Assembly (NCBI GenBank): GCA_015056905.1
Contig: SVFI01000002.1
Location: 132,758-196,757 of the forward strand
From: Lachnospiraceae bacterium
GTDB taxonomy: Bacteria; Bacillota; Clostridia; Lachnospirales; Lachnospiraceae
DNA length: 64,000 nucleotides
Reading direction: 5' to 3'
The notes beneath the pieces were generated by a model, which made no database searches, was not told the DNA's origin, and saw nothing but the letters and a program-made list of their open reading frames with translations. Numbering within the stretch: position 1 is the stretch's first letter; the number at the start of each line of letters is the position of its first letter. Positions 53,820-61,402 of the stretch are shown here, in pieces. The translations under genes and the position numbers were made by a program.

Positions 53820-54272
53820 ATGAATTATTTTGAACAGGTATTACAGAATCAGATTTTGATCAATGCCGTTATCGGTTGGTTTTGTGCACAGGTACTGAAA
53901 ACCATCACGCATCTGATTGTCTACAAAAAATTAGTTTTGGAGCGACTGATTGGCGACGGCGGAATGCCGAGTGCACACTCAGCCACGGTCTGTGCTCTCG
54001 CCACAACAATTTTTATCAATGTCGGCCCGGCGAGCACAGAATTTGCCATCGCCGCCATTTTAGCTATCATCGTTATGCACGATGCCTGTGGTGTCCGCCT
54101 CGAAACCGGAAAGCAGGCACAGATTTTAAATGAGATGATGGAAATTTTCGAAAGTATGAGCAACACTTCCCTTACAACAGAGGAAAAACTCAAAGAATTT
54201 GTCGGTCATACGAAGCTTCAGGTTTTCATGGGTGCCCTGCTCGGTATCGGAATCGCTATTCTACTCGGATAA
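53820..54272 (+). CDS. Divergent PAP2-family membrane protein (DUF212/YuiD-like)
   Basis: A 150-residue protein with about four helices. The family hallmark LIGDGGMPSAHSATVCALAT (residues 41-60) contains the Ser-His pair of PAP2-type phosphatases, and MHDACGVRLETGKQAQILNE (81-100) is the second conserved block. YuiD/DUF212 proteins are widespread and poorly studied; a phosphatase acting on a lipid phosphate, such as undecaprenyl pyrophosphate, has been considered plausible. GAGGG precedes the ATG by seven bases. It is divergent from manC and probably a housekeeping gene at the edge of the locus. Confidence 0.88.
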   Translation: MNYFEQVLQNQILINAVIGWFCAQVLKTITHLIVYKKLVLERLIGDGGMPSAHSATVCALATTIFINVGPASTEFAIAAILAIIVMHDACGVRLETGKQAQILNEMMEIFESMSNTSLTTEEKLKEFVGHTKLQVFMGALLGIGIAILLG

Positions 54273-54309
54273 ATACCAATTTTTCGGCATTTTGCACAAA
54301 GCTTTTCTA

Positions 54310-54337
54310 TTGACTTGTATTATTTGCAAGATATAAT
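54310..54337 (+). promoter_or_regulatory. Strong sigma-A promoter of the Rpn-type gene
   Basis: TTGACT (54310-54315) and TATAAT (54332-54337), spacer 16 bp. The start codon is at 54454, so the transcript would carry a leader of about 110 nt that contains the hairpin described next. Confidence 0.7.
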
Positions 54338-54360
54338 TGTCTATATCATTTATATTATGT

Positions 54361-54383
54361 CGCATCCGCATCCTGCGGATGCG
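54361..54383 (+). terminator. Terminator-like hairpin in the leader of the Rpn-type gene
   Basis: A perfect 10-bp GC-rich stem (CGCATCCGCA / TGCGGATGCG) with a 3-nt loop, followed by CAATCTTTTT. It stands downstream of the best promoter and 70 bp upstream of the coding start. It may attenuate the gene or terminate transcription arriving from the YuiD-like gene. Confidence 0.65.
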
Positions 54384-54453
54384 CAATCTTTTTACATTTC
54401 AATTTTCTTTTTACACCACAATTTATAAACACATATTTTTTTGGAGGTAGCTT

Positions 54454-55605
54454 ATGAATCAATTCCAATCACTATTTTCTGCCATACGGGAACGTGACGA
54501 GATTCTCGAAGAAATTAAAAGAAAACCTGCTTTATCGAATTCCTTTAACAAAATGTCAAAAGCGAACCAGGAACGCTTTTTAGAGCTATGTGGCGGCGCA
54601 AAGGGTCTGCGCATTTTGAGCGACCCCTTTTTCAAAGAAATCATGAATCCCGAATATACACCCGGGCGCGTAGAAAGTTTTCTTTCCTGCATTCTTAATC
54701 AAAATGTGAAAATTCTGCAAGTTCTTCCAAATGATTCTGTCCGAATTGCATCGGAAGCAACCCTTTTGATTACGGACATTGTCGTGGAACTGGAAGACGG
54801 CAGTATCGTCAATATTGAAATCCAACGGATCGGTTATATGTTTCCCGGGGAGAGGGCCGCATGTTATTCCGCGGATATGCTTCTCCGGCAATACAAGCGC
54901 ATTCGCGAAAACCGGGGCAAAAAATTTTTATATAAAGATGTAAAACCGGTGTACACCATCGTTCTATTTGAAAAAAGTCCATCTGAATTCCATATTTTCC
55001 CTAAAAATTATATCCACTACATAGAACCCCGTTCCGACACCGGTATCAAACTGAATCTGCTCCAGAAATACATTTTTGTTTCGCTTGACATCTTCAAAAA
55101 AAAGGGGCAAAATGAAGCCATCAAAGATGAGTTGGAAGCATGGTTGACATTTTTCAGCACCGACCATCCACAACGGATTGAACATTTGCTTGATAATTAC
55201 CCATACTTCACTTCTTTGTATACTGATATTTATAATTTATGCATGAATACAGAGAGGATGATGGAAGTGTTCTCTAAAGAATTGCAATTAATTGATGAAA
55301 ATACAGTCCAATATATGATGGACGAGCTTCAAACGGAGCTTGATGCACGCAGAGCTGAGCTTGATGCACGCAAAGCCGAACTCGATGCAAGCAAAGCCGA
55401 ACTCGATGCAAGCAAAGCCGAACTCGATGCACGCAAAGCCGAACTCGATGCACGCAAAGCCGAACTCGATGCACGCAAAGCCGAACTCGACACCAAAAAT
55501 ACAGAAATCGATACACAGAGGCAAACCATCTCAGAACAGCGTCTCGCTCTCGAAGAAAAAGACCGTCTCATACAACAGCTTCAGGAACAACTGCAAAAAC
55601 AATAA
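54454..55605 (+). CDS. Rpn/PD-(D/E)XK-family recombination-promoting nuclease with C-terminal heptad-repeat coil
   Basis: A 383-residue protein of the PDDEXK_2 transposase-like/Rpn group. The nuclease core is in the first ~260 residues: NPEYTPGRVESFLSCILNQN, TDIVVELEDGSIVNIEIQRI with the acidic catalytic pattern (D in TDIV, then E-x-Q), and ACYSADMLLRQYKR. From ~290 on, it is a long coiled coil with seven AELDARK-type heptads encoded by 21-bp repeats, then a Gln/Glu-rich end. GGAGG precedes the ATG. Rpn proteins cut DNA, can promote RecA-independent recombination and are often variable in repeats; some act in phage defence. The gene stands alone, with its own promoter and a bidirectional terminator. 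Confidence 0.88.
   Translation: MNQFQSLFSAIRERDEILEEIKRKPALSNSFNKMSKANQERFLELCGGAKGLRILSDPFFKEIMNPEYTPGRVESFLSCILNQNVKILQVLPNDSVRIASEATLLITDIVVELEDGSIVNIEIQRIGYMFPGERAACYSADMLLRQYKRIRENRGKKFLYKDVKPVYTIVLFEKSPSEFHIFPKNYIHYIEPRSDTGIKLNLLQKYIFVSLDIFKKKGQNEAIKDELEAWLTFFSTDHPQRIEHLLDNYPYFTSLYTDIYNLCMNTERMMEVFSKELQLIDENTVQYMMDELQTELDARRAELDARKAELDASKAELDASKAELDARKAELDARKAELDARKAELDTKNTEIDTQRQTISEQRLALEEKDRLIQQLQEQLQKQ
55336..55482 (+). repeat. 7 x 21-bp tandem repeat inside the Rpn-type gene
   Basis: Seven in-frame copies of a unit like GAACTCGATGCACGCAAAGC plus C, each coding for ELDA(R/S)(K/R)A, with two more degenerate copies to about 55524. The central copies are nearly identical in DNA. In-frame 21-bp units keep the heptad register, so copy number can change without loss of frame. 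Confidence 0.92.
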
Positions 55606-55608
55606 TCA

Positions 55609-55639
55609 AAAAGGACAGCTCCCTAAAAGCTGTCCTTTT
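55609..55639. terminator. Bidirectional terminator between Rpn-type gene and GT2
   Basis: A 12-bp stem AAAAGGACAGCT / AGCTGTCCTTTT with a 7-nt loop, A- and T-rich on opposite arms, lying between two convergent genes. Confidence 0.92.
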
Positions 55640-55650
55640 CTCATTCTTCT

Positions 55651-56583
55651 CTATTCCTCTCCGGATTTCTTAATTTCATCAATCAGATACGGCGGACGGT
55701 TGCGCGACGCATCCAACGCTCTCCACACATATTCGCCGAGAATTCCCATCATCAGCATCATCACACCGAACGAAAACAGCACAACGCACATAAGCGATGC
55801 CCAGCCGAGAATCGGTGTTCCGACCGTAAACTTCTCAACCACAACATAAACCATCATCAGCACAGCAGCAATCGCATACGCCACGCCGAGGCCCGACATG
55901 AATCGAATCGGAAAATACGAAAAACTCATCATGGAATCAAGCACAAGTTTAATCTTCTTGGCAAGTGTCCATCTGGATTTTCCGATTTCACGGTCACGTC
56001 TGTGGAAATATATCTCATCCGTCTTAAATCCTGCCCAGAGCACCTGCAACGTGAGGGAAGAATTCTTCTCATCGAGGCGCTCGAGCACCTCAATCACCTG
56101 TCTGTCCACAAGGTAGCAATCACAGCCGCCTACCGGCATTCTTTTTTCCACAAATTTATGAATCAGCACATAATATAAATGTGCAAATGCCTTTTTAATA
56201 ATATTTTCATCGCGCTCTTTGCGAACCGCAAGCACGACCTTATTTCCCTTTTTCCAGCTCTCATACATCTCAAGAATAATCTCGGAATCTTCCTGGAGAT
56301 CCGCCTGTTTGGTCACGGCACAGTCGCCGGTACAAACAGACAATCCAGCCAAAAGAGCCGCGTGTTCACCGAAGTTGCGCGAAAGCTTGACACACTGCAC
56401 ATTCGGATCCATTCCTTTGATTTCATTCATGATTTCCCACGAATTATCCCCGGAACCGTCATCGACAAACACAAGCTCGTAATCTCCGAGTTTGCCGAGA
56501 ATCTTCTCTTTCATGTCTTCGTATAAAAGCATAAGCGTATCGGAGTTATAATACACCGGTACTACAATCGAAATTTTACTCAT
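55651..56583 (-). CDS. GT2 polyprenyl-phosphate glycosyltransferase (GtrB/DPM1-like)
   Basis: A 310-residue enzyme with SIVVPVYYNSDTLMLLYEDM, VFVDDGSGDNSW, and the acceptor/metal region KQADLQEDSE. Two C-terminal helices (about 232-255 and 262-290) anchor it. GRSRW-like block DREIGKSRWTLAKKIKLV is typical of GtrB. It should load a sugar on undecaprenyl phosphate. It ends the FdtB-FdtA-GT2 operon, so the amino sugar made by these enzymes may be its substrate or the sugar added next. A similar enzyme is at 4.8 kb. Confidence 0.9.
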   Translation of the reverse strand: MSKISIVVPVYYNSDTLMLLYEDMKEKILGKLGDYELVFVDDGSGDNSWEIMNEIKGMDPNVQCVKLSRNFGEHAALLAGLSVCTGDCAVTKQADLQEDSEIILEMYESWKKGNKVVLAVRKERDENIIKKAFAHLYYVLIHKFVEKRMPVGGCDCYLVDRQVIEVLERLDEKNSSLTLQVLWAGFKTDEIYFHRRDREIGKSRWTLAKKIKLVLDSMMSFSYFPIRFMSGLGVAYAIAAVLMMVYVVVEKFTVGTPILGWASLMCVVLFSFGVMMLMMGILGEYVWRALDASRNRPPYLIDEIKKSGEE

Positions 56584-56601
56584 CTGTTTCTTCCTGTCTC
56601 T

Positions 56602-57027
56602 TTATTGTTTCTCTCCGCCCTTAACTTCGCGGATAAAATCATCATAATCACGTATATATTCGTTTCCGTCGTAATGTTCGCTCGCAAGCACAAGCAGAAC
56701 GCTGTCTTCGGAAAAATCATACATATCTTTCCACATCATCGTCGGAATATAAAGCCCCATTCGCGGTTTGTTCAGTTCAATAATATCTGTCTCAAATCCA
56801 TTGTCAACCTTCACCTTGCTTGTTCCGCTCACATTAATCAGAACAAACTCTGTTTTCCGGTTCGCATGTTGCCCACGGACAACCGTATCATCGGAGCCGT
56901 ACATGTAAAACACCCTCTTGATTTCAAAAGGAATGTCTTTTCCGCTTCCCTCTGCCACGACAAGATTTCCTCTCTCATCACCATATTCACCAAATTCTAT
57001 AATTTTATACTGTTGTCTGATATCCAT
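56602..57027 (-). CDS. fdtA: dTDP-sugar 3,4-ketoisomerase (FdtA/WxcM-like cupin)
   Basis: A 141-residue cupin. KIIEFGEYGDERGNLVVAEG opens it; IKRVFYMYGSDDTVVRGQHA with the two active-site histidine region and LYIPTMMWKDMYDFSEDSVL complete the FdtA/QdtA pattern. It shifts the keto group of dTDP-4-keto-6-deoxyglucose from C-4 to C-3, ready for transamination by the FdtB-type enzyme upstream. The chosen ATG at 57025-57027 has AGGAGA seven bases before it; the longer frame overlaps the previous gene. Confidence 0.9.
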   Translation of the reverse strand: MDIRQQYKIIEFGEYGDERGNLVVAEGSGKDIPFEIKRVFYMYGSDDTVVRGQHANRKTEFVLINVSGTSKVKVDNGFETDIIELNKPRMGLYIPTMMWKDMYDFSEDSVLLVLASEHYDGNEYIRDYDDFIREVKGGEKQ

Positions 57028-57052
57028 ATCTGTCTCCTGTTGCAGGTTCTGT

Positions 57053-58147
57053 CTATTCAAATGCATTCAGTGTCTCAATCACGTAGGTCTGCTCTTCCTC
57101 CGTCATTCCGTTGTACATCGGAATGGATAATACCTCATCCGCAAACTGTTCCGCCACAGGCAAATCTCCTTTACCAAATCCGAGGTATTCATACGCCTGT
57201 GCAAGGTGCGGTGGAATCGGATAATGGATAATGGTCCCAATCCCTTTTTCCTCCAGATATCGCATCAGTTCATCGCGACGCTCCGTACGGATGACATATT
57301 GATGGAACACATGATTGGCATTCTCTCTTCGTTTTGGCAGTTCAAATGCATCATTTGACAATTCTCTGTCGTATCGTTCTCCGATACGGATTTTTTCTTC
57401 TGTAAGTTCCTTCATATGTGAAAGACGCACGCGCAAAAGTCCTGCCTGCAATTCATCCAGTCGTGAATTCGTTCCGACTACCATATTATAATACCGTTTC
57501 TCACTGCCGTAATTACGGTAAATTTTCATTTTTTCCGCAATCTGCGGATTATCGGTTGTAATAGCCCCGCCGTCTCCGAAGGCCCCGAGATTCTTGGACG
57601 GATAGAACGAAAAGCATCCGATATCCCCGAACGTCCCCGTCATCCGTTCTCCGTAGCATGCACCGTGCGACTGCGCACAGTCCTCAACAAGGTAGAGATT
57701 ATGCTTCTTTGCCACTTGACAAATCGTATCCATCTGACACGCCTGTCCATACAAATGAACAACCAGAATCGCTTTCGTCTTATCTGTAATCTTCGATTCC
57801 AGCGACGCCGCATCAATGCCGTAGCATTCATCCGGTTCCACAAAAACCGGTGTCGCGCCGTTGATGGTGATACCCATCACACTTGCAATGTATGTGTTGG
57901 ACTGCACTAGCACTTCATCGCCCTCGCCGACTCCGAGAATCCGGAACGCCATCCAGAGCGCATCCAATCCACTCGCCAGACCGACGCAGTACTTAGCCCC
58001 TACATAGGCCGCAAATTCTTCCTCGAACTGCTTTACCTCGTTGCCGAGAACATACCATCCGCTGCGAAGCACTTCCAGCGCCTTATTTTCAAACTCTTCC
58101 TGATATTGATAAAAGCCCCGGTCCAACCGGTTCGGCATAATTTTCAT
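57053..58147 (-). CDS. fdtB: PLP-dependent sugar aminotransferase (FdtB/DegT family)
   Basis: A 364-residue DegT/DnrJ/EryC1 aminotransferase. The PLP lysine is in FSFYPSKNLGAFGDGGA near residue 186, and VEDCAQSHGA carries the cofactor Asp. Unlike RfbH it keeps the lysine, so it transfers an amino group. Next to FdtA it makes dTDP-3-amino-3,6-dideoxyhexose. An N-acetyltransferase (FdtC) and dTDP-glucose enzymes RmlA/RmlB, which the pathway needs, are not in the window. AAGGTG precedes the ATG; a promoter with ideal spacing lies just upstream. Confidence 0.9.
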   Translation of the reverse strand: MKIMPNRLDRGFYQYQEEFENKALEVLRSGWYVLGNEVKQFEEEFAAYVGAKYCVGLASGLDALWMAFRILGVGEGDEVLVQSNTYIASVMGITINGATPVFVEPDECYGIDAASLESKITDKTKAILVVHLYGQACQMDTICQVAKKHNLYLVEDCAQSHGACYGERMTGTFGDIGCFSFYPSKNLGAFGDGGAITTDNPQIAEKMKIYRNYGSEKRYYNMVVGTNSRLDELQAGLLRVRLSHMKELTEEKIRIGERYDRELSNDAFELPKRRENANHVFHQYVIRTERRDELMRYLEEKGIGTIIHYPIPPHLAQAYEYLGFGKGDLPVAEQFADEVLSIPMYNGMTEEEQTYVIETLNAFE

Positions 58148-58178
58148 TCATCTCACCTTTTTGCACATAATCTATTAT

Positions 58179-58207
58179 ATTTTACCATTCAGACCTATGG
58201 ATTGCAA
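58179..58207 (-). promoter_or_regulatory. Promoter of the fdtB-fdtA-GT2 operon
   Basis: Minus strand TTGCAA (58202-58207) and TAAAAT (58179-58184), spacer 17 bp, 31 bp before the fdtB start, in the divergent gap to the Wzx-like gene. Confidence 0.6.
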
Positions 58208-58257
58208 TGAAAATAATCTTTTTGCCTTTCCACAGGTATAATGTTATACTAGAAGTT

Positions 58258-59808
58258 ATGAAAAATGAAGCAAGTAAAAACAAACAATTAATCATAAATA
58301 TGGCAGCAAGTCTCCTGTCATGCCTGGTCAGTCTCGGCATCAGCTTCCTGATTACGCCGACCGTCATAGACAAGCTCGGCGCGGAAGCCCAGGGGTTTGT
58401 CACAATGGCAAACAATTTCGTAAGCTACGCCGCAATCATGGCGATGGCTTTAAACTCCATGGCAGGACGCTTTATTACAGTCAAAATTCATCAGAACGAC
58501 ACGGAGGGCGCCAATCGCTACTTTAACTCCGTCATGTATGCAAACCTCGTGATTGTGGCGGCTCTGCTCATCCCATGTGCTGCAGTTGTTTTTTATCTCG
58601 AAAAGCTCGTCAATATTTCACCGGCACTTGTGTCGGATGTCAAACTTCTGTTTGCCACAATGTTCGCTAATTTCATGGTGACCATTGTATCGACGACATT
58701 CTCAACAGCAACTTTTGCAGCCAACCGACTGGATTTGTCTGCTCTGCGCACAATCGAATCGCAGATTTTAAAAGCCGGACTGCTCGTCGCAGCATTTGCA
58801 TTTCTTCCGATTCGCGTCAGCTACATCGGAACAGCAACACTGCTCTCGTCCGTCTATTTGTTTATCACTTACATCCATTACACAAAGAAACTTCTGCCGC
58901 AAATTGAAGTCAGCCGCAGACATTTTCGTCTGAAAACCGTGCTCGAGATTTTATCTGCCGGCGTATGGAATACCGTGATGCGTGCAGGTCAGGCACTAAC
59001 CAACGGACTCAACACCCTGATTACAAATCTCTGGGTCGGCAAAGCGGAAAGCGGGTATGTCGGAACTGCAACCACGATTGTTTTGGCAGTAAACACTCTG
59101 TATGAAACCATCGCAGCCGTATTTACCCCATCTCTTACTATCAGTTTTGCCAAAGATGACAAAGAAGAGCTGGTAAGCGGTATGAAATCCGCCATGAAAC
59201 TGACCGGATTTTTTGCCAACATTCCTCTCTGTTATATTCTGGGCTTCGGAATATCCTTTTATTACATGTGGCTCCCAAGCCAGCGCGACATCATTGATGT
59301 CTATTATCTCCTGACGGTTCTGATTATGCTCGGTGCCCTCATCGGAGGCGCCATCAGCCCGTTATTTAATGTGTACACGATCGTAAATAAATTAAAATGG
59401 AATTCTCTTGTCACTCTGATTATGGGACTTTTAAACGTCGGTATTGTCTTCGTTCTTTTGGCGATTCCGACCCTTCGCCCGTACGGTATTTATTTTATCA
59501 CCGGTGTTTCCTCAGTTCTGGGAATTATCAAGAACCTGACATTTACACCGATGTATGCAGCGCATTGTCTGGAGATTCCCAAAAAGACGTTTTATCCGAC
59601 CATTTTCCGTTACATCGCAGTCACTGTGTTTATGGGTATCCTGTTTCTGATTCTGGGCAGCATCATTCCGACAACAAGCTGGCTGATGGTCATTGTCGAT
59701 ATCCTCATCTGCGGAGTCTTAGGAAGCGTCATCAACTTCCTGTTTCTCTTTGAGAAGAAAGAGCGTGCCATTTTTGTGGATACGATAGCGAAAGTGTTGC
59801 GCAGATAG
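58258..59808 (+). CDS. Second repeat-unit flippase (Wzx/MATE-like)
   Basis: About 516 residues with some 14 helices. NMAASLLSCLVSLGISFLIT, then TPTVIDKLGAEAQGFVTMAN, is the usual flippase opening. The true start is the ATG at 58258 (MKNEASKNKQ, AGAAG upstream); the longer frame begins in the promoter region. Two -10-like boxes (TATAAT 58237-58242 and TATACT 58245-58250) stand just upstream; the second, paired with TTGCCT at 58222-58227 (spacer 17), would give a nearly leaderless message. It is divergent from the FdtB operon and may flip the glycan that carries the Fdt sugar. Confidence 0.88.
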   Translation: MKNEASKNKQLIINMAASLLSCLVSLGISFLITPTVIDKLGAEAQGFVTMANNFVSYAAIMAMALNSMAGRFITVKIHQNDTEGANRYFNSVMYANLVIVAALLIPCAAVVFYLEKLVNISPALVSDVKLLFATMFANFMVTIVSTTFSTATFAANRLDLSALRTIESQILKAGLLVAAFAFLPIRVSYIGTATLLSSVYLFITYIHYTKKLLPQIEVSRRHFRLKTVLEILSAGVWNTVMRAGQALTNGLNTLITNLWVGKAESGYVGTATTIVLAVNTLYETIAAVFTPSLTISFAKDDKEELVSGMKSAMKLTGFFANIPLCYILGFGISFYYMWLPSQRDIIDVYYLLTVLIMLGALIGGAISPLFNVYTIVNKLKWNSLVTLIMGLLNVGIVFVLLAIPTLRPYGIYFITGVSSVLGIIKNLTFTPMYAAHCLEIPKKTFYPTIFRYIAVTVFMGILFLILGSIIPTTSWLMVIVDILICGVLGSVINFLFLFEKKERAIFVDTIAKVLRR

Positions 59809-59830
59809 AATGTTTTTTGAACCCATCTCC

Positions 59831-59981
59831 TTCCGACAATTCTGTTATAAGCCGCTACGGGGACGTTCTCACTCCGTGAAAAACGTAACAGTACTAAGGA
59901 ATTTTCATCGCACAGCTCGAAAATTCCAAGTGCTGACGTTTTTCAAAGCCCCTAGGCAACTTATAAACAGAATTGCCGGAA
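59831..59981. repeat. Nested palindromic element, copy 1
   Basis: Outer arms TTCCGACAATTCTGTTATAA plus G (59831-59851) and their near-perfect complement at 59960-59981 (one mismatch, one bulge). Inside lies a core shared with copy 2: GTGAAAAACGTAACAGTACT plus AAG (59876-59898) and AAGTGCTGACGTTTTTCAAA plus GCC (59928-59950), which pair with each other. The centre pairs too (GGAATTTTC / GAAAATTCC). The whole can fold as one long interrupted hairpin. The first arm begins 22 bp past the Wzx-like stop, so it may also end that transcript. Confidence 0.85.
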
Positions 59982-60095
59982 CAACATGCTTCAAACAACT
60001 TTCTGCGTGCGTTATGGTCCAGTCCCCCACACACAACCTGCAATTATTGATTGTGTCTTTTGAGGGGAAGAAATATAAAATGTGAGTTTTTATTC

Positions 60096-60243
60096 TCCCA
60101 AGCAACAACATAATATATCATCTGACAGGCTTTGAAAAACGTCAGCACTTGATTTTTGAGCGTAGCGAAAAAATCTTAGTACTGCTACGTTTTTCACAGA
60201 GCGGGAGCGCCCTGACTGTGATATATTATGTTGGTGCTTGGGA
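60096..60243. repeat. Nested palindromic element, copy 2 (inverted)
   Basis: Outer arms 60096-60120 and 60219-60243 are 25-nt complements with one mismatch and are unrelated in sequence to those of copy 1. The inner core is the copy-1 core in reverse orientation (blocks at 60128-60150 and 60175-60197). The centre differs from copy 1 but still pairs (GATTTTT / AAAAATC). The right arm supplies the -35 box of the next gene. Confidence 0.85.
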
Positions 60244-60266
60244 TATATAAAGAAATTAAATATAAT
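60238..60266 (+). promoter_or_regulatory. Promoter of the GT52-like gene, -35 inside palindrome arm
   Basis: TTGGGA (60238-60243) and TATAAT (60261-60266), spacer 17 bp, 27 bp before the start codon. The -35 box coincides with the last six bases of the palindrome's right arm, so folding of the element would affect the promoter. Confidence 0.55.
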
Positions 60267-60292
60267 CCAGCACCCAAAAAGGAGCACTCAAA

Positions 60293-61402
60293 ATGGCAAA
60301 ACATATTCTCGGCATTGCAAGTACAAGCTACCACCTGATGGTATTTTTGTTTATCAAAGATGCCTTTTTTGCAGAGGATGAAGTAGACCTTGTTTTGACC
60401 GACAAATCACCGTTTTTTTATGAACTTTATAAATCCGGCCGTCTGGAGAAGTATTTTAGACAGGTGTTTTTTGCAGATGCAGGAAAGATTAAAAATCCGT
60501 ACAAGTCCGCTCCGGTTGTTCTGTGGGAGAGCTTTGCATATAACCCGACCACAGCCCAAATGCTCGAAGAAGGAACCTTTGAGAAATTTGATGTGTACGA
60601 TGATATCTTTTTTGCTTCTCCGGGAATGCCGGATGAGATTGTGAAGGAAATCTCCAAGACAGCCATCAAACGGAACAAAAAGGTTTGTTTCCACCGCTTT
60701 GAGGACGGATTTGCCAGCTATACAAAAGCTCCCGTCTCGACGGTTTCCTCATCCCTTGGACAGAAAATGTATAAGCTGCTGTTTAGATATGATATCAAAG
60801 AAAAGGAAAACGAGCTCTATCTGTTTGAACCGACCCTTGCAGAAAATAATGTTGCAGACAGTACCGCGACAGGCTTTTCTCTTGTACAGATTCCGAAGAC
60901 CAAAGAGCGCATCGCCCTCGTCACGGAACAGATACAGGATATTTTGCAGTTTGAAAGCCGTTCATTTGACGAAAAATATATGTTTCTCGGTCAGGGAACT
61001 GCCAACTGCACACAAAATCCGTTGACTTACCGCGGACTGATTTTAGATATCGCTGAGCATGTCGGCTTTGACAATTTCGTTGTCAAACCTCATCCGCGCG
61101 GCGACCATGACCGGTTCGAGGATCACATCCGCGTTTATACGGATACCTGTCCGTTTGAACTTGCGGTTGCGGCAGGCAATATGGAAGATAAGACGTTGAT
61201 TTCTTATTATTCAACCGCCTGTGTTTCCGGAAAGCTTTTGTTTGACTCCGCCTGTCGGATTATTTTCCTCTATCCGCTCGCCGGTGATTCGTTCAACGAA
61301 AAATGCGACTACGAGGATTATTTCCAAAAATTATGCGGACTCTATGAAAACATTCATATTGCCCGCACAAAAGATGAATTATTTCGTCTGCTTGATGAGT
61401 AG
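60293..61402 (+). CDS. GT52/polysialyltransferase-like glycosyltransferase
   Basis: A 369-residue soluble GT-B-type protein. The opening ILGIASTSYHLMVFLFIKDA, FEDG at 136-139, VVKPHPRGD at 263-271 and YYSTACVS at 305-312 follow the order of motifs seen in bacterial sialyltransferases of the GT52 and polysialyltransferase groups (acidic/Gly, His-Pro and Ser/Thr motifs). AGGAG precedes the ATG by eight bases. Its end overlaps the convergent membrane protein gene by 24 bp. With a NeuB-like synthase in the locus, transfer of a nonulosonic acid is plausible. Other members may use different donors, so the call stays at the family level. Confidence 0.75.
   Translation: MAKHILGIASTSYHLMVFLFIKDAFFAEDEVDLVLTDKSPFFYELYKSGRLEKYFRQVFFADAGKIKNPYKSAPVVLWESFAYNPTTAQMLEEGTFEKFDVYDDIFFASPGMPDEIVKEISKTAIKRNKKVCFHRFEDGFASYTKAPVSTVSSSLGQKMYKLLFRYDIKEKENELYLFEPTLAENNVADSTATGFSLVQIPKTKERIALVTEQIQDILQFESRSFDEKYMFLGQGTANCTQNPLTYRGLILDIAEHVGFDNFVVKPHPRGDHDRFEDHIRVYTDTCPFELAVAAGNMEDKTLISYYSTACVSGKLLFDSACRIIFLYPLAGDSFNEKCDYEDYFQKLCGLYENIHIARTKDELFRLLDE

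Larger units (their letters stand above)
59809..60292. other. 484-bp non-coding gap with two nested palindromic elements
   Basis: The longest gene-free stretch in the window. It holds two ~150-nt hairpin elements in opposite orientation (59831-59981 and 60096-60243), an unremarkable ~115-bp spacer, and the promoter of the GT52-like gene. Short frames here lack ribosome sites and are not credible genes. Confidence 0.85.

Noticed and set aside
55274..55571. Antisense Cys/Arg- or Ser-rich repetitive frames over the 21-bp repeats
   Set aside because: They are the mirror of the heptad repeat in the Rpn-type gene; any frame across such DNA looks repetitive.
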